DNA of 64,000 nucleotides from Rhynchopus euleeides (lineage: Eukaryota; Euglenozoa; Diplonemea; Diplonemida; Diplonemidae). Shown one piece after another: positions 50,407 to 61,200 of this stretch. The translations under genes were made by a program, and so were the position numbers. Numbering within the stretch: position 1 is the first letter of the stretch; the number at the start of each line of letters is the position of its first letter. The stretch covers positions 744,001 to 808,000 of the forward strand of contig OY723316.1 of NCBI GenBank assembly GCA_963210315.1, in the 5' to 3' direction. Below the pieces are notes generated by a model. The model did no database searches. It saw nothing but the letters and a program-made list of their open reading frames with translations, and was not told the DNA's origin.

Positions 50407-51416
50407 GTGAGGGGGGGGGGGGTGTTTGGCAGTTCAGGTACGTAGGTGATTTTGTTTGTCCTCGAGAGCGGAGTGACGTCGTGGGAGGGAGTTGTTTTGA
50501 GGCCCCACCCCCAGGCCCCCTGCCCACCTGGATGGCTCACCCCCCTCCTGGTGGTCCACCGGTGGGCAGCCCCTTCACCAACTAGGAATTGTAAATGGAA
50601 AGTAATGGGGGGGTGGGTCTGTGCAGGGAAGATAGTTCGGCGTGAAAAATAACCTGATGCCATGCAAGGTACTCCCCTAGTTTTCAATGGAAATTGGCCC
50701 ATATCAACAGGAAATGGCTGGAACACCCGTCGTTTCAGCAGGTTCACCCGTCGTGCCGACGGGTGCCACCCGTCGACTCGACGGGTCCACCCGTCGAGTC
50801 GACGGGTGCCACCCGTCGTTTCACCCGTCGTCATTTCACCCGTCGTCCCGACTAGTCGTCCGGGCGACTAGTCCGTGGTGCATGCGGTGGGTGACCCCCC
50901 CCCCCCCCCCCCCCCCCCTCCCCCCTAAAATGTGGTCAACACACGCTCTCACTCACCCACTCACCCACTCAGATCTTTGTATTATTGCAAAACCCTTGCC
51001 CACCCCCCCACCCCACACCCCTCTCTCCGTCTCTCCGACAAACCATCACTGATACTTTGCAACCAGGCATGTAGCTTGGGGGGTCCAGCTGGTCTCGAGA
51101 CCAGCAGTTGCCTATGTTGCTGGTCTGGGGGGGGAAAAAAAAAAGTATAAATCCGGGAAACCCCAGAATTTTTTTTGGTGGGGGAGTTTTCCCTCACACC
51201 AGGCCGAAGATGTACCCTGCAGCAGGCCCGAACCACGAGGATTTCGGCTCCCGATGACTGCTTCCCGCGCAGGACTGGGTTCCGACCTGTTGTCGGAGAG
51301 ATCCACACCGTGTTCAGCCCGGAAGGAACAGATGTTCACTACCGTGGCCTCCGGCGGCTGGGGGGCTCCGCCCCCCAGACCCCCCTGTGGCTTGTGCTTG
51401 TCAATATGCGACTGTG

Positions 51417-51520
51417 GGGTTCTTCGCTACCGTCAAGTTTTCGTCAAAGTTCGGCGATTTCTTCCTATGCATACACAGGAAAAGCACCAACACACCGTTT
51501 CGGCACCGTAGCGAAGACCC
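51417..51520. repeat. MITE-like element, copy 3 of 3
   Basis: GGGTTCTTCGCTACCGTCAA to ACCGTAGCGAAGACCC; the most divergent copy, with the same termini. Confidence 0.65.
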
Positions 51521-52339
51521 ACTGTGGTGCTGTGTACTCCGTGCCTCCGGACGCGCTCCGGAGAACCCGGTGTTCGGTCAGGACAGGATTTTGGGCGAAG
51601 CGCCGGAAAATTCCCCAGACCAGCAGAACCAGCAAAAATCTGAAAATCCAATTTCAAGCTACGTGCCTGTTTGCAACAACAACATAAAAAAAACAGCCCC
51701 AGATTTCCCCCGGCCCTCATCACCCCCGCCCCCACACACACCCCTCTGCACACCGCACCTGTTTCTTTTTCGACTTTTTTTCTCTCTGCGTTACTCCCCC
51801 CCCCCGCCAGCAACAGAAATCCTTCAATCATACCGTCCACCCCCCACGCCCCCCCCCCCCTCCCCCCCCCTCATCTCTCTCGCTCTCTTTGCCTCTCTCT
51901 CTCCACCCACAAAAGGCCCTCCGCCTTTATCTGCCAAAAAAACGTGTCCGTTTGTCCCCGTTCATAGTGAGGCACACTGACCATGCGGCGTCAGTCATTG
52001 TGAGGCCACTTTGCTGCATGATTGAGTCAGGGTCGACCCCCCAGGCCCTGGGGTAAGGATTTTTGGTAGTTCACGGATTTCCTCCGGGGGGGGGGGGGGG
52101 GGGGGTGGGGGGGGGGCTCCCCGCGGGCTGAGGTCAGGCTGGCGACCCAGGTTTTCAGGGTGACACCAGGATTTCCTCGAAATTTTGGGTGACCCCCACC
52201 CCCTGGTCGGGCACCCTACCAGGGGGGGGGGGGGTCACGAGGGGGGGTATGGGGGGGGGGGGGTACCCCCCCTACCCGACCCCCCTCCCGACTCGGGATG
52301 GGGGGGGGTCAGGAGGTGGTACTTTCACCCAATTGATGT

Positions 52340-53200
52340 TCCCCAGTAATAGGTGTAAATGGGCACCCCATGGCCAAAATGACCCCATCGCGATCCGCAC
52401 AGATTCCAAACGTTCAAAAGAACGGGTTTTTGGAAAATCCGAGGGGGGGGTCCCGCTGGGTGGGTAGGTGGGGTGTAGTGGACTGGCTGCCTCCCAGCCA
52501 CCTTCTCCCACGACCAGTCCCTGAACCAGACCCGTGTTTCATGGGTGATACTTGGCTCACACACCATCAAAGTGACCCCACTGTGATTCGCACAAATTCC
52601 AAACGTTCAAAAGAAAGGGGTTTTGGAATACCCGAGGAGGGGGTCCCGCTGGGTGGGGTGGGGTGTCATGGTGTGTGTCACCCAGTCACCCTTCACCCAT
52701 AACCAGCCCCTGAACCAGACCGCTTTTTCATGGGTGAGGCTGGGCACCTAGACCCACAGTGTGACCCCACTACGATCCGCAAAAGTTTCAAACGTTCAAA
52801 AGAACGGGGTTTTGGAACACCTGAGGAGGGGGTCCCGCTGGGTGGGTGGCTGGGTGGGGTGGCATGGTGTGTTACTCCCAGTCACCTTCACCCATGACCA
52901 GCCCCTGAACCAGAGCCACATTTCATGGACAAAGCTTGTCACCTAGACCTACAAAGTGACCCCACTACGATGCGCACAGATTCCAAATATTCAAAAGAAC
53001 GGGGTTTCGGAACACCCGAGGAGGGGGTCCCGCTGGGTGGGTGGGCTGGCTGACTCTCGGCCTCCCATCACAGTCTCCTATGACCAGCCCCTGAACTAGA
53101 CCCACATTTCATGGGTGAAGCTTGGCACCTAGACCCACAGTGTGACCCCACTACGATCCGCACAGAGCCCAAAGAGTGCAATGGAAGGGGTCAATCGCGA
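52340..53200. repeat. Satellite-like tandem repeat, period about 190 bp
   Basis: 'ACCAG(T/C)CCCTGAAC' recurs at 52512, 52702, 52896 and 53082 (spacings 190, 194, 186). Each unit also has 'CCACTACGATCCGCACAGA', 'CAAACGTTCAAAAGAACGGG' and 'GGGGTCCCGCTGGGTGGGT'. Related units occur at 21830-22190 and 25810-25860. Confidence 0.8.
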
Positions 53201-53440
53201 TTCCGCGAGTCGAAGATTCCGCACTTTTGGGTCACTTTCAGGTGATGTCAGGTCCCTGGAGTGACTGCAGATAGCCCATTTTCAGGGTGGGAGCCCTACT
53301 CGTACGTCACCCAGATTCAGCCCAAACCCGTGCACCCAGGGTGCACGGTCGCCGGGAGCGCGCGGGCACCCGGAAACAGGTCGCATTTGCGCGCGCTGCC
53401 TGCACCCTGCACGCCAGCCCCCCCCCCCCCCCCCCCCCCC

Positions 53441-55817
53441 CCTTATAAACACGGTGGGATCTTGTAAATTTTACATGTATAACTACAAGTATATACATGT
53501 ATTATACATGTATAATACTTGCATGTCAACTATTATACATGTATACCGTAAACGGAAATATTGTGGACCGTAATAAAGGTGAACCGTACTATAGGTGGAC
53601 CGTAAAAAAGATGGAACAAATGGGATTTTTCCGGAACTTGGAACATTTTTACGGTCCACCTATTTTACGGTTGGGATAGTGGACTTGGCGGTTTTTTTTA
53701 CGAGTTCCTTCGTGACGAAGTCGCGAAGGAACCAAGGAAATCGTACGACTGAAGCTGCAGGATTAACACCACAGAGCCTCAGCACAGAGTGTGCGCTCAC
53801 CATCGTCCGGGAACTGTTCTCCCACAGTTACTGCAGGGTGTACTACACTAAAGGAGTACGATTTCCCTGAATTTTCCGGGCACTGATTCACGAATTTACA
53901 TCTGGAGGGAGCCCGGTGGTCTCAGCTTCTGTCTGCGCGCCCTGCCGTACTGTGGCTGCTTTTGTGGGCTCGTGCATCAGGTTCTACTTTTACTTCTACC
54001 GGAACGCTCCTTGCATGGTACTACACTTCTCGAGGTGTGGTGGTGGGTGAGTCTCGAGGTGAGTGGTGGTGATCGTGCCCTTTCCACACGCAGGGAGGAC
54101 TTGCTTCTCTTGCTGGTGTTGGTTGCGGTGGTGGAGGGAGGGTCCAAAGCTGGGAGGTCGGGAGGCCTACGTGCGGGAGTCTGCGGCGTGGAGGCCGCAG
54201 TCCGCGCCCCGCAACCCACCAGCCCGCGGGCGAAAATCGCATTGTCTTTTCCATATGCAGTCCCAATAAATAGTGGACCGTAAAAAAGATGGAACGTTTG
54301 GCCTTTTTTTGGGAACTTGGAACATTTTTACGGTCCACCCTTTTTCCGTTTACGGTAATACATGTATATGCCTGAAATATACATGTAAAATACATGTATA
54401 TCAAGTAAAAATACATGTATAATACTTGCATGTCAACTATTATACATGCATTTTTACTTGATATACATGTATTTTACATGTATATTTCATGCATTTACAT
54501 GTATTTTACATGTATAATACTTGTCATGCAAGTATTATACATGTAAAATACTTGCATGACAAGTAAAATACATGTATAATACTTGCATGACAAGTAAAAT
54601 ACTTGCATGCAAGTAAAATACATGTATTTTACTTGCATGCAGGTATTTTACTTGTCATGCAAGTATTTTACATGTATAATACTTGCATGACAAGTATTAT
54701 ACATGTATAATACATGTAAATGCATGAAATATACATGTAAAATACATGTATATCAAGTAAAAATACATGTATAATAGTTGACATGCAAGTATTATACATG
54801 TATTTTTACTTGATATACATGTATTTTACATGTATATTTCAGGCATATACATGTATTATACATGTATAATAGTTGACATGCATGTATTATACATGTATAA
54901 TACATGTATTATACTTGTAGTTATACATGTAAAATTTACAAGATCCCACCGTGAACGCTAAACGTTTAGCGTTTATTTAGCGAAGCAGCTTGTGCCCACA
55001 CCCCACCCACATAATCTGACCTCACACACTCCCACACGATTCTGGTGGCAGAAAGTGCCCAATATGCTCCGGAAACTCAATTCCGCCCACTCCCAGGGGG
55101 TGGTATGCCCCGACGATGCCGTTTTTAGCAACCAAAATTCTTGGGACAGAACTTGTACCTGGGCTGCACACCACAGGACACATCAAGCAGAGCAAACACA
55201 CCTCAACCTGCCAGATGCACAGAAGAACTGTTGTCATTGATTGTTCTGAAACATAACAGCTTCTCGGTGCCCTCCAGAGGCCAAAAGGCAAGCCAATATG
55301 AGGTAATCGCGCCAAGGAACAGTTGTGGAAGAAGTATGGTACAGTTCGTGTCCCGTTTGACGCTGTTCTTGGGAGCTACGGCAGCTGGGTCTGTGGCACG
55401 GCGCATCCGTTGCCAGGGAGCGCGTCCTCGGGTGTGGTGCCTCACCTGTGATCATGTGGCACAGGGACGCCATACGAGAGTCTCTCAGATGCCTCCTCTG
55501 ATGGGAGGCAGCTGACTGGAACAGGCACCTGGTACAGCAGGCACGGGTACAAGAAGTGGCCCAGAAATAGCGCCGATGGTTTCGACCTTGCGCTTCGACA
55601 TCTTGCTGTCCACACCGCAGCGGTGACCCCCCGCCCTGGAATTTAGGGTGTGGTGCGCTGGCCATGGTATATTATGATGTAAAGTGACTCAGTGGCAGAG
55701 CCTGCAGGGAAACGTTTATTAAGCGTTTATCTGAACGTTTATTTCCGCTCAGAATTCTGAGAAACGCTAAACGTTTATAAACGCTAAACGTTTTCAACGT
55801 TTATTTAATCACTGCCC
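53441..55817. mobile_element. PAL-5, degenerate element hosting PAL-4
   Basis: The right arm 55710-55806 and the short left arm (TTATAAACGCTAAACGTTTAGCG, split by PAL-4) share AAACGTTTATAAACGCTAAACG-type units in inverted orientation. The interior 54990-55680 contains broken frames on both strands ('CPICSGNSIPPTPRGW', 'YGTVRVPFDAVLGSYGSW') that may be relics of a protein. The outer ends are approximate. Confidence 0.45.
53450..54953. mobile_element. PAL-4, 1504-bp non-autonomous palindromic element
   Basis: Ends CACGGTGGGATCTTGTAAAT and its reverse complement. The arms (53462-53560, 54340-54940) are dense arrays of TACATGTA, ACTTGCATGCAAGT and TATACATGTATA. They include large near-perfect inverted segments such as 54380-54500 against 54720-54850. 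The middle has two copies of the block GGTGGACCGTAAAAAAGATGG and no believable ORF. AA on both sides duplicates the host TTATAAACGC. Confidence 0.75.
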
Positions 55818-56051
55818 TAGGGGGGGTCATAAGCCCCCCTAAAAACGTACGAAAACCAAAATTTTCAACATACCATCAGAACCGCCCTAATACCTGATCT
55901 GACCCGAAAATCCGACCCATACCCCCCCCGGAAACTGTCTGGGGCCCACTTGTGACACCTGATACGCACTTTTGTGATGATTTTTTGGGGTCCTAAAAAA
56001 TGTACCTCAGTTTCGTACCTTGCCTTTGTACCTGAACCACTCCCGACCGCA

Positions 56052-56321
56052 TTATTTCGTTCTTTGCCTTTTCTGCGGTGGTTCTGGCTCAGGTGGCACG
56101 CATGTTGCCTTCCCCAGTGCCTCGGCAAGGTCTTTCTTGACCTGATTAGTGGGAATGTTGTGTTGTTGCGTCAGCAGAATGAGTTCAGCCACCTTCTGGG
56201 TGTAGTACTTCGATCGCATATGGGTCATTGTGAGTACTTCGTACGCCTGGGAGGCTGCATCGGCATTAGTAGGCAGCGTTGTAGATGCTTTTGCTTCGTC
56301 GATCTTAGCCTGTGAAGGCAC
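56052..56321 (-). CDS. Small ORF 2 of the 240-bp-repeat element
   Basis: 89 residues: helical and polar, with 'YEVLTMTHMRSKYYTQKVAE', 'HNIPTNQVKKDLAEALGKA' and a C-terminus PPQKRQRTK resembling a nuclear localisation signal. It may be a second exon of the ORF upstream (56357-57208), since the gap is only 36 bp on the same strand. Confidence 0.4.
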   Translation of the reverse strand: MPSQAKIDEAKASTTLPTNADAASQAYEVLTMTHMRSKYYTQKVAELILLTQQHNIPTNQVKKDLAEALGKATCVPPEPEPPQKRQRTK

Positions 56322-56356
56322 GATTGGGATATTGTACGCCCTGAGAGCCGAAGTGG

Positions 56357-57208
56357 TTATGATTGTGCTGTGTAATTTGCGCCCCGCAGGATATGCACAC
56401 CACGCAGTCTCGACAACACGTATGAGAGTGTACCATGTGGGGACTCAACAAGGTCATTGGATCGGCATCTGCCTGCCGACTCAGCCCCCACACAGTGCGA
56501 CCGCAAGGTCGCCAGGGATGTCTCAACGCCAGGGGAATACCCTCCCCTGGCGTTGTACAACCCTACTCTCAACCCTCGGGTCCTCTCCTGGAGGCGGTGG
56601 TGGCGGGCCCGCAACGCTTCGTACTTCCGGTACAGACTGAGGTAGTCTGCCCGGCTGACCCGCTCATTGCTTCCTAGATCATCTGCTGCTCTGGAGCTGC
56701 CATCACTCTCACTGCCCACATCAGTTGGTGTGGGGGTAGGAGCAGGAGGAGTGGGAGGAGTAGGAGTGCAGGTGACATCTTTCTTGGCTAGCAAGGAACG
56801 CCGCTTTTCCCGCACGTGCGTGCAGTTGATGCACCACTGCATATATCTGTCGTCACCACGTCCCACTCGCTCTCCTATGTACCCAGCCCGACGGAGCGCC
56901 CGAAATAATGTCGCCTCACCGATGTCGTGTGCCGTTTTCTTTTTACGCAGGTCTGCCACAACGCTCTCTGCCGAGACCCCGCACATCTCCCGTTTGGCGA
57001 GCGTCTTTCGAGCAAGGTACTCCTCTGCAGCAGCATCTGACACCTCTGCGAGGCCCTGGGCACGCGGCATGTGTTGCTCGGCGTGCTGAGTGAGCGTAGT
57101 GACACCCTTCCCTTGCAAAGAACGAAATAATGCGGTCGGGAGTGGTTCAGGTACAAAGGCAAGGTACGAAACTGAGGTACATTTTTTAGGACCCCAAAAA
57201 ATCATCAC
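56357..57208 (-). CDS. Putative DNA-binding ORF 1 of the 240-bp-repeat element
   Basis: 283 residues; the first 30 are encoded by the inverted repeat itself, so the functional start could be MPRAQG near 57070. It contains helical 'AEEYLARKTLAKREMCGVS', then 'ATLFRALRRAGYIGERVGRG' that resembles a helix-turn-helix, and 'MQWCINCTHVREKRRSLL' with a CxxC. A Pro/Thr linker and a basic coiled stretch ('LYRKYEALRARHHRLQERTRG') follow. No family recognised. Confidence 0.45.
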   Translation of the reverse strand: MMIFWGPKKCTSVSYLAFVPEPLPTALFRSLQGKGVTTLTQHAEQHMPRAQGLAEVSDAAAEEYLARKTLAKREMCGVSAESVVADLRKKKTAHDIGEATLFRALRRAGYIGERVGRGDDRYMQWCINCTHVREKRRSLLAKKDVTCTPTPPTPPAPTPTPTDVGSESDGSSRAADDLGSNERVSRADYLSLYRKYEALRARHHRLQERTRGLRVGLYNARGGYSPGVETSLATLRSHCVGAESAGRCRSNDLVESPHGTLSYVLSRLRGVHILRGANYTAQS

Positions 57209-57352
57209 AAAAGTGCGTATCAGGTGTCACAAGTGGGCCCCAGACAGTTTCTGGGGGGGTATGGGTCGGATTTTCGGGTCAGATCAGGTATTAGGGCGGC
57301 TCTGATGGTATGTCGAAAATTTTGGTTTTGTACGGGCTTATGACCCCCCCTA

Positions 57353-58207
57353 CCCCCCCCCCCCCCCCCCCCCCGGAAAGGAGACTTACTTTTCCATTCA
57401 CTCTCGATGATCAAATCCCCCCCCCCCGGAAAGTTCCACTCACCTCAGTGCCGTGGATATGTCTCGAAGGGTTGGAAGGTGGAGGGGAGGGGAGTCGGGC
57501 CTGGTCTGACCGCGCAACCGAATCTTCTCTGCGGTAGGGGTGTGTGTGTGTGTGAAGAGAGTGGGTGAGTGAGTGAGTGGGTGAGTGAGTGAGAGAAGAA
57601 GAAGACGGCTGCTGCTGATAAATTAAATAATGGGGCCGATTTCCTGATTTCCCCCCCACCCCCCTCCTCCCTCCCAGAAGCTCTCCCAAACCGCCCTCCC
57701 AAAAGCCTTAGTCTCTCAGCGGTGGTGTGGGAAAGAGGGGTGTTGTGGGCTGGCTCCAGAGGCGTCACACATCTGGTAATCGCTTCTCGGTTGCATCGTG
57801 GGGAGGGGAGGGGGGGGGTGGGTGGGGTTGGGAAGGGGGTGGGGGTGGGGGGGGGGGGAGGGCAGCAGCAGCGAGGTGTGTTCGTTGGGGGTGTCCAGTC
57901 CCACAGGCACACATCACATCCCCTCCCCCTTCCCCTTCCCCTTTCCCCCAAACCCACTGTCTCATTCATTGAGGTGTTCATCCCTCCCACACGCACATGC
58001 GTTCGGATTTTTTAGGTGGAAACGGGCAATGCAACCAATCGTCTGCAACAAAAGTCTCGAGAGACTTGCTGCTTGTATTTTGTTTAGTGTCGGCAGCACC
58101 GCCGACAATACCTCCCGCTGCCACACACACAACGCAGGTTTTGTTCCCGCTCGTGGTGGGTCTCTCCGCCACAAGGAGGGGGGGCTTCGGTGCGGGTTGG
58201 TGTCGTG
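57353..58207. other. Intergenic with homopolymers, second motif copy and leader
   Basis: C-run at 57353-57374, second dispersed motif copy 3 (57375-57421), (TG)/(AGTG) runs at 57540-57590 and G-runs at 57800-57860. Then the leader of the CUB gene. Confidence 0.45.
57375..57421 (+). repeat. Second dispersed motif, copy 3 of 3
   Basis: GGAGACTTACTTTTCCATTC then ACTCTCGATGATCAAATCCCC. Confidence 0.6.
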
Positions 58208-61200
58208 ATGGGGTTCATGCTCAGCTGCGGTGCGCTGCGTCTCGCCGTGCTGTTGTCCTTCCTCGCCACTGCGGTGCTGGGCAGCGGCGTCAGCAGCCCG
58301 AGCTCCTGCAAGAACAAGAAAAGCTACTCCGGCAGCTCGGGCACCATCACTTTCGACGCAAACGAGCACCAGGATGCGAAGGACGATAGTTCGAGCTCGA
58401 AGTGCTATTGGATAGTCTGCGACGAGAAGCGCTACGTCCACCTCACCTTCACGTCGTTCGACGTGCAGCAGTCCGGAGCGGACTGCCGCGAAAGCGTGAC
58501 AATCGTCGAGAAGACGGATGAAGGCAACACCGGCACCTCCAACGAGATGTGCGGCAGCATCATCCCCTCCTACAGGGTGGGTCATCTGAACTACGACGAG
58601 GAGCGCGGTGTGGCTGTCATTGTGAATGTGGACGACGGCGACGACATCAGCACCTTCACCATGGACTACACCTGCACCAACACCAACGCGTTTGCATGGG
58701 GCCCTGTGCCGGTGACCTGCCCTTCGTACGCCTATGCACCCAGCCTGCAGATGTCTGCTGGTGACGTCGAAACCCACCCCTTTGCGACTAATGGAGACTC
58801 CTTCTGCGCCCGCTGGTACTGCCCCGTGGACATGACAGTGCAGTTCGTGTCGCGCACCCTCTCCGGCATGGGCATGGGGATGGGAATGTTCAGCTGCGTC
58901 AGTTCCTCGGTGGTGCAGGTCGCCGCCGACACGGGGGTTAACGAGGAGTTCTGCAAGTCGTGTTCCGGAAACGCATGCGAGAGTGTGGAGGTGGCTGGTG
59001 GTGGCACCGCCGTGCTGGGGTACCGTGCGGAAGGGCCGTCCCCCATGGGTGATGCGTTCGAGGTGAGGGTTCTGTGTGGGGCAACCGTGGCGCCCGACAC
59101 GGATGTGCCGGCCACGCCTGCGCCGCCAACGCCGGCGCCTGAAATGGATGCTCCGGCTACGACGGCGCCGGATACAAATGTGCCGCCGACAGATGCGCCG
59201 GCCACGCCGGCGCCCGACACAGGCGTGCCTCTGACGCTTGCACCTCCGACGCCGGCGCCTGCGACAAATGTACCAACGACGCCTGCGCCAGGCACAGATG
59301 CGCCTCCGACAGATGCGCCCGCAACACAGGCACCTGCCACGCCTGCGCCGCCAACTCCAGCGCCTCAAACTGCCTCCCCGACGGCACCTGCCACGCCTGC
59401 GCCGCTAACACCGGCGCCTGCGACCCCGGCACCTCAGACACCCGCACCTCAGACGCCTGCGCCGCCAACGCTGGCACCACTCACTGCCGCTCCGCCGACA
59501 GTTGCGCCGACACAGGCGCCTCCGACTGCCGCGCCGCCAACGTCTGCGCCTGCAACGCCAGCGCCTCAAACTGCCTCCCCGACGGCACCTGCCACACCTG
59601 CGCCGCTAACACCGGCGCCTGCGACTCCGGCACCTCAGACACCCGCACCTCAGACGCCTGCGCCGCCAACAGTTGTGCCGACACAGGCACCTCCAACACC
59701 TGCACCGCCAACACCGGCGCCTGCAACTGCGACCCCGCCGACGCCTGCGCCGCCCACACCGGCGCCTGCAACCATAGCTCCGTTGACACCCGCACCTGCA
59801 ACGCCTGCGCCTGCAACGTCGGCTCCATCAACACCCACACCTGCAACACCTGCGCCCTCAACCCCGGCTCCATCAACACCCGCACCTGCAACACCTGTGC
59901 CTGCAACCCCGTCACCCCCGACGCCCGCGCCTCCGACACCCGCACCTCCAACACCCACCCCGCCAACACCGGCCCCTGCAACCCCGTCGCCTCCGACCCC
60001 CACACCCGCAACCCTTTCACCTGCAACCCCTGCACCCCGCACAGAGCCGCCCGCCACACCGTCGCCTCCGACACCCGCACCTGCGACCCCTGCACCTACG
60101 CAGCCGCCCACACGGCTGCCCGCAACCCTGGCACCCGCCGCGACAGGCGCGCCTGCCACACCGGGCCCACCGACACCTGCGCCTGACACTGCGGTGCCGG
60201 AGCCGGAGACAGCACCTCCGACCATGCTTGGTGTCTCCGGGGCGACGCGCTTGGGTCTGCCTGCCGACACGAAGGAGAGCCTGGAGGCGACCAACTCGGC
60301 TGCTGCCGCGTCGTCCCTCCTGAGCGGAGCAACGGGCGCCGGGACTGCCGGGAAGCTGGCACTCCTGAAGAACTTCGGATGCGAGCTGGACGACGTGGAT
60401 GTCGACGACGGCCCCCTCGACTGGGAGTTCCACCCCACCCTCGGCGGCTTCGGGGGCGGGATCGGAAAATACCGCATCGCAGCCATGCTGATGAACCCTG
60501 TGCTCGTCGCCGCCGTCGCCCTCATCTCCCTCTGCGCCACAGGAGCAATCCACGCCCTCACCAAATCCACATGCCTCCGCCGCTCCGCCGGCCTCGCCCG
60601 CACGCCTGGGATAATCTACGTGCCGTACATCTTCCTCCTCCAGGGAACCTCGCTTGTCGCCGCGCAGATCTGCTTCGACCCCACGAGATACGACGCCGGA
60701 ACACTCCTCTTAGCCCGCACCTCCTTGGCCGGATGTCTTGCCTCGCCAGCCGTACTGTGGTGGTTTGTTCTCCGCCGCGTCGAGAGCCGTGCCGAGGTCA
60801 CGCCAGACCCTCTCGTGTTCGGCCCCCCCGCCACCGGAGGCGCGTCCGGAGGGGGTGTCGGGAAATACCACGGGAACCGGCTCTACCGCTTCGCCTTTGG
60901 GGACTATGTGTGGGTGTCATTCGACGAGGCAGGCTATTTCGTGGAGCAGGTCGGGGTGATCTTTGAAAACCTCCGCCCGGGGCACCTCCGACACACCCTC
61001 TTCGAGGTCGCATCCATCCTGGCGCTCAGCCTCCTCTCGGCGTGGAAGCCGACGACGGTCGACACCTGCAATATCCGGAACTACATCATCTCGCTCATCA
61101 TGCTCCTCTTCCTCCTCGCGTGCGTCGTCTTCCGCCCCTACATCGCCCCTATGGACAACGCCATCGCCATCGGCCTCGCAGCGCTCATGGCAGTGGCGGT

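Larger units (their letters stand above)
47890..50880 (+). mobile_element. PAL-2, 2991-bp DNA element
   Basis: Inverted repeats of about 310 bp (47890-48200 and 50572-50880) with ends CACCACGGACTAGTC. The outer parts are built from ACCCGTCGACTCGACGGGT-type palindromes and (C/G)ACGGGTG blocks. The inner part is unique sequence conserved at both ends. CA flanks both sides (47888-47889, 50881-50882), consistent with a 2-bp duplication. It contains intact ORF1, truncated ORF2 and a frameshifted ORF3. Confidence 0.75.
50881..53440. other. Repeat-rich intergenic, 2.5 kb
   Basis: Long C- and G-runs (50897-50918, 52087-52114, 52221-52262, 53419-53442), a MITE at 51417-51520 and the satellite at 52340-53200. 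No gene seen. Confidence 0.5.
55818..57352 (-). mobile_element. 1.5-kb element with 240-bp inverted repeats
   Basis: Inverted repeats 55818-56067 and 57115-57352, ends TAGGGGGGTCATAAGCCC, near-identical. Flanks are C-rich (GCCC / CCCC), so a target duplication cannot be judged. The TAGGG end would suit hAT but nothing in the ORFs supports that. It encodes two minus-strand ORFs. Each inverted repeat contains the same ATG-initiated coding segment pointing inward. Confidence 0.75.

Noticed and set aside
58190-58207. GTG start six codons upstream of the CUB protein ATG
   Set aside because: Non-ATG start with no support; ATG 58208 begins the signal peptide directly.
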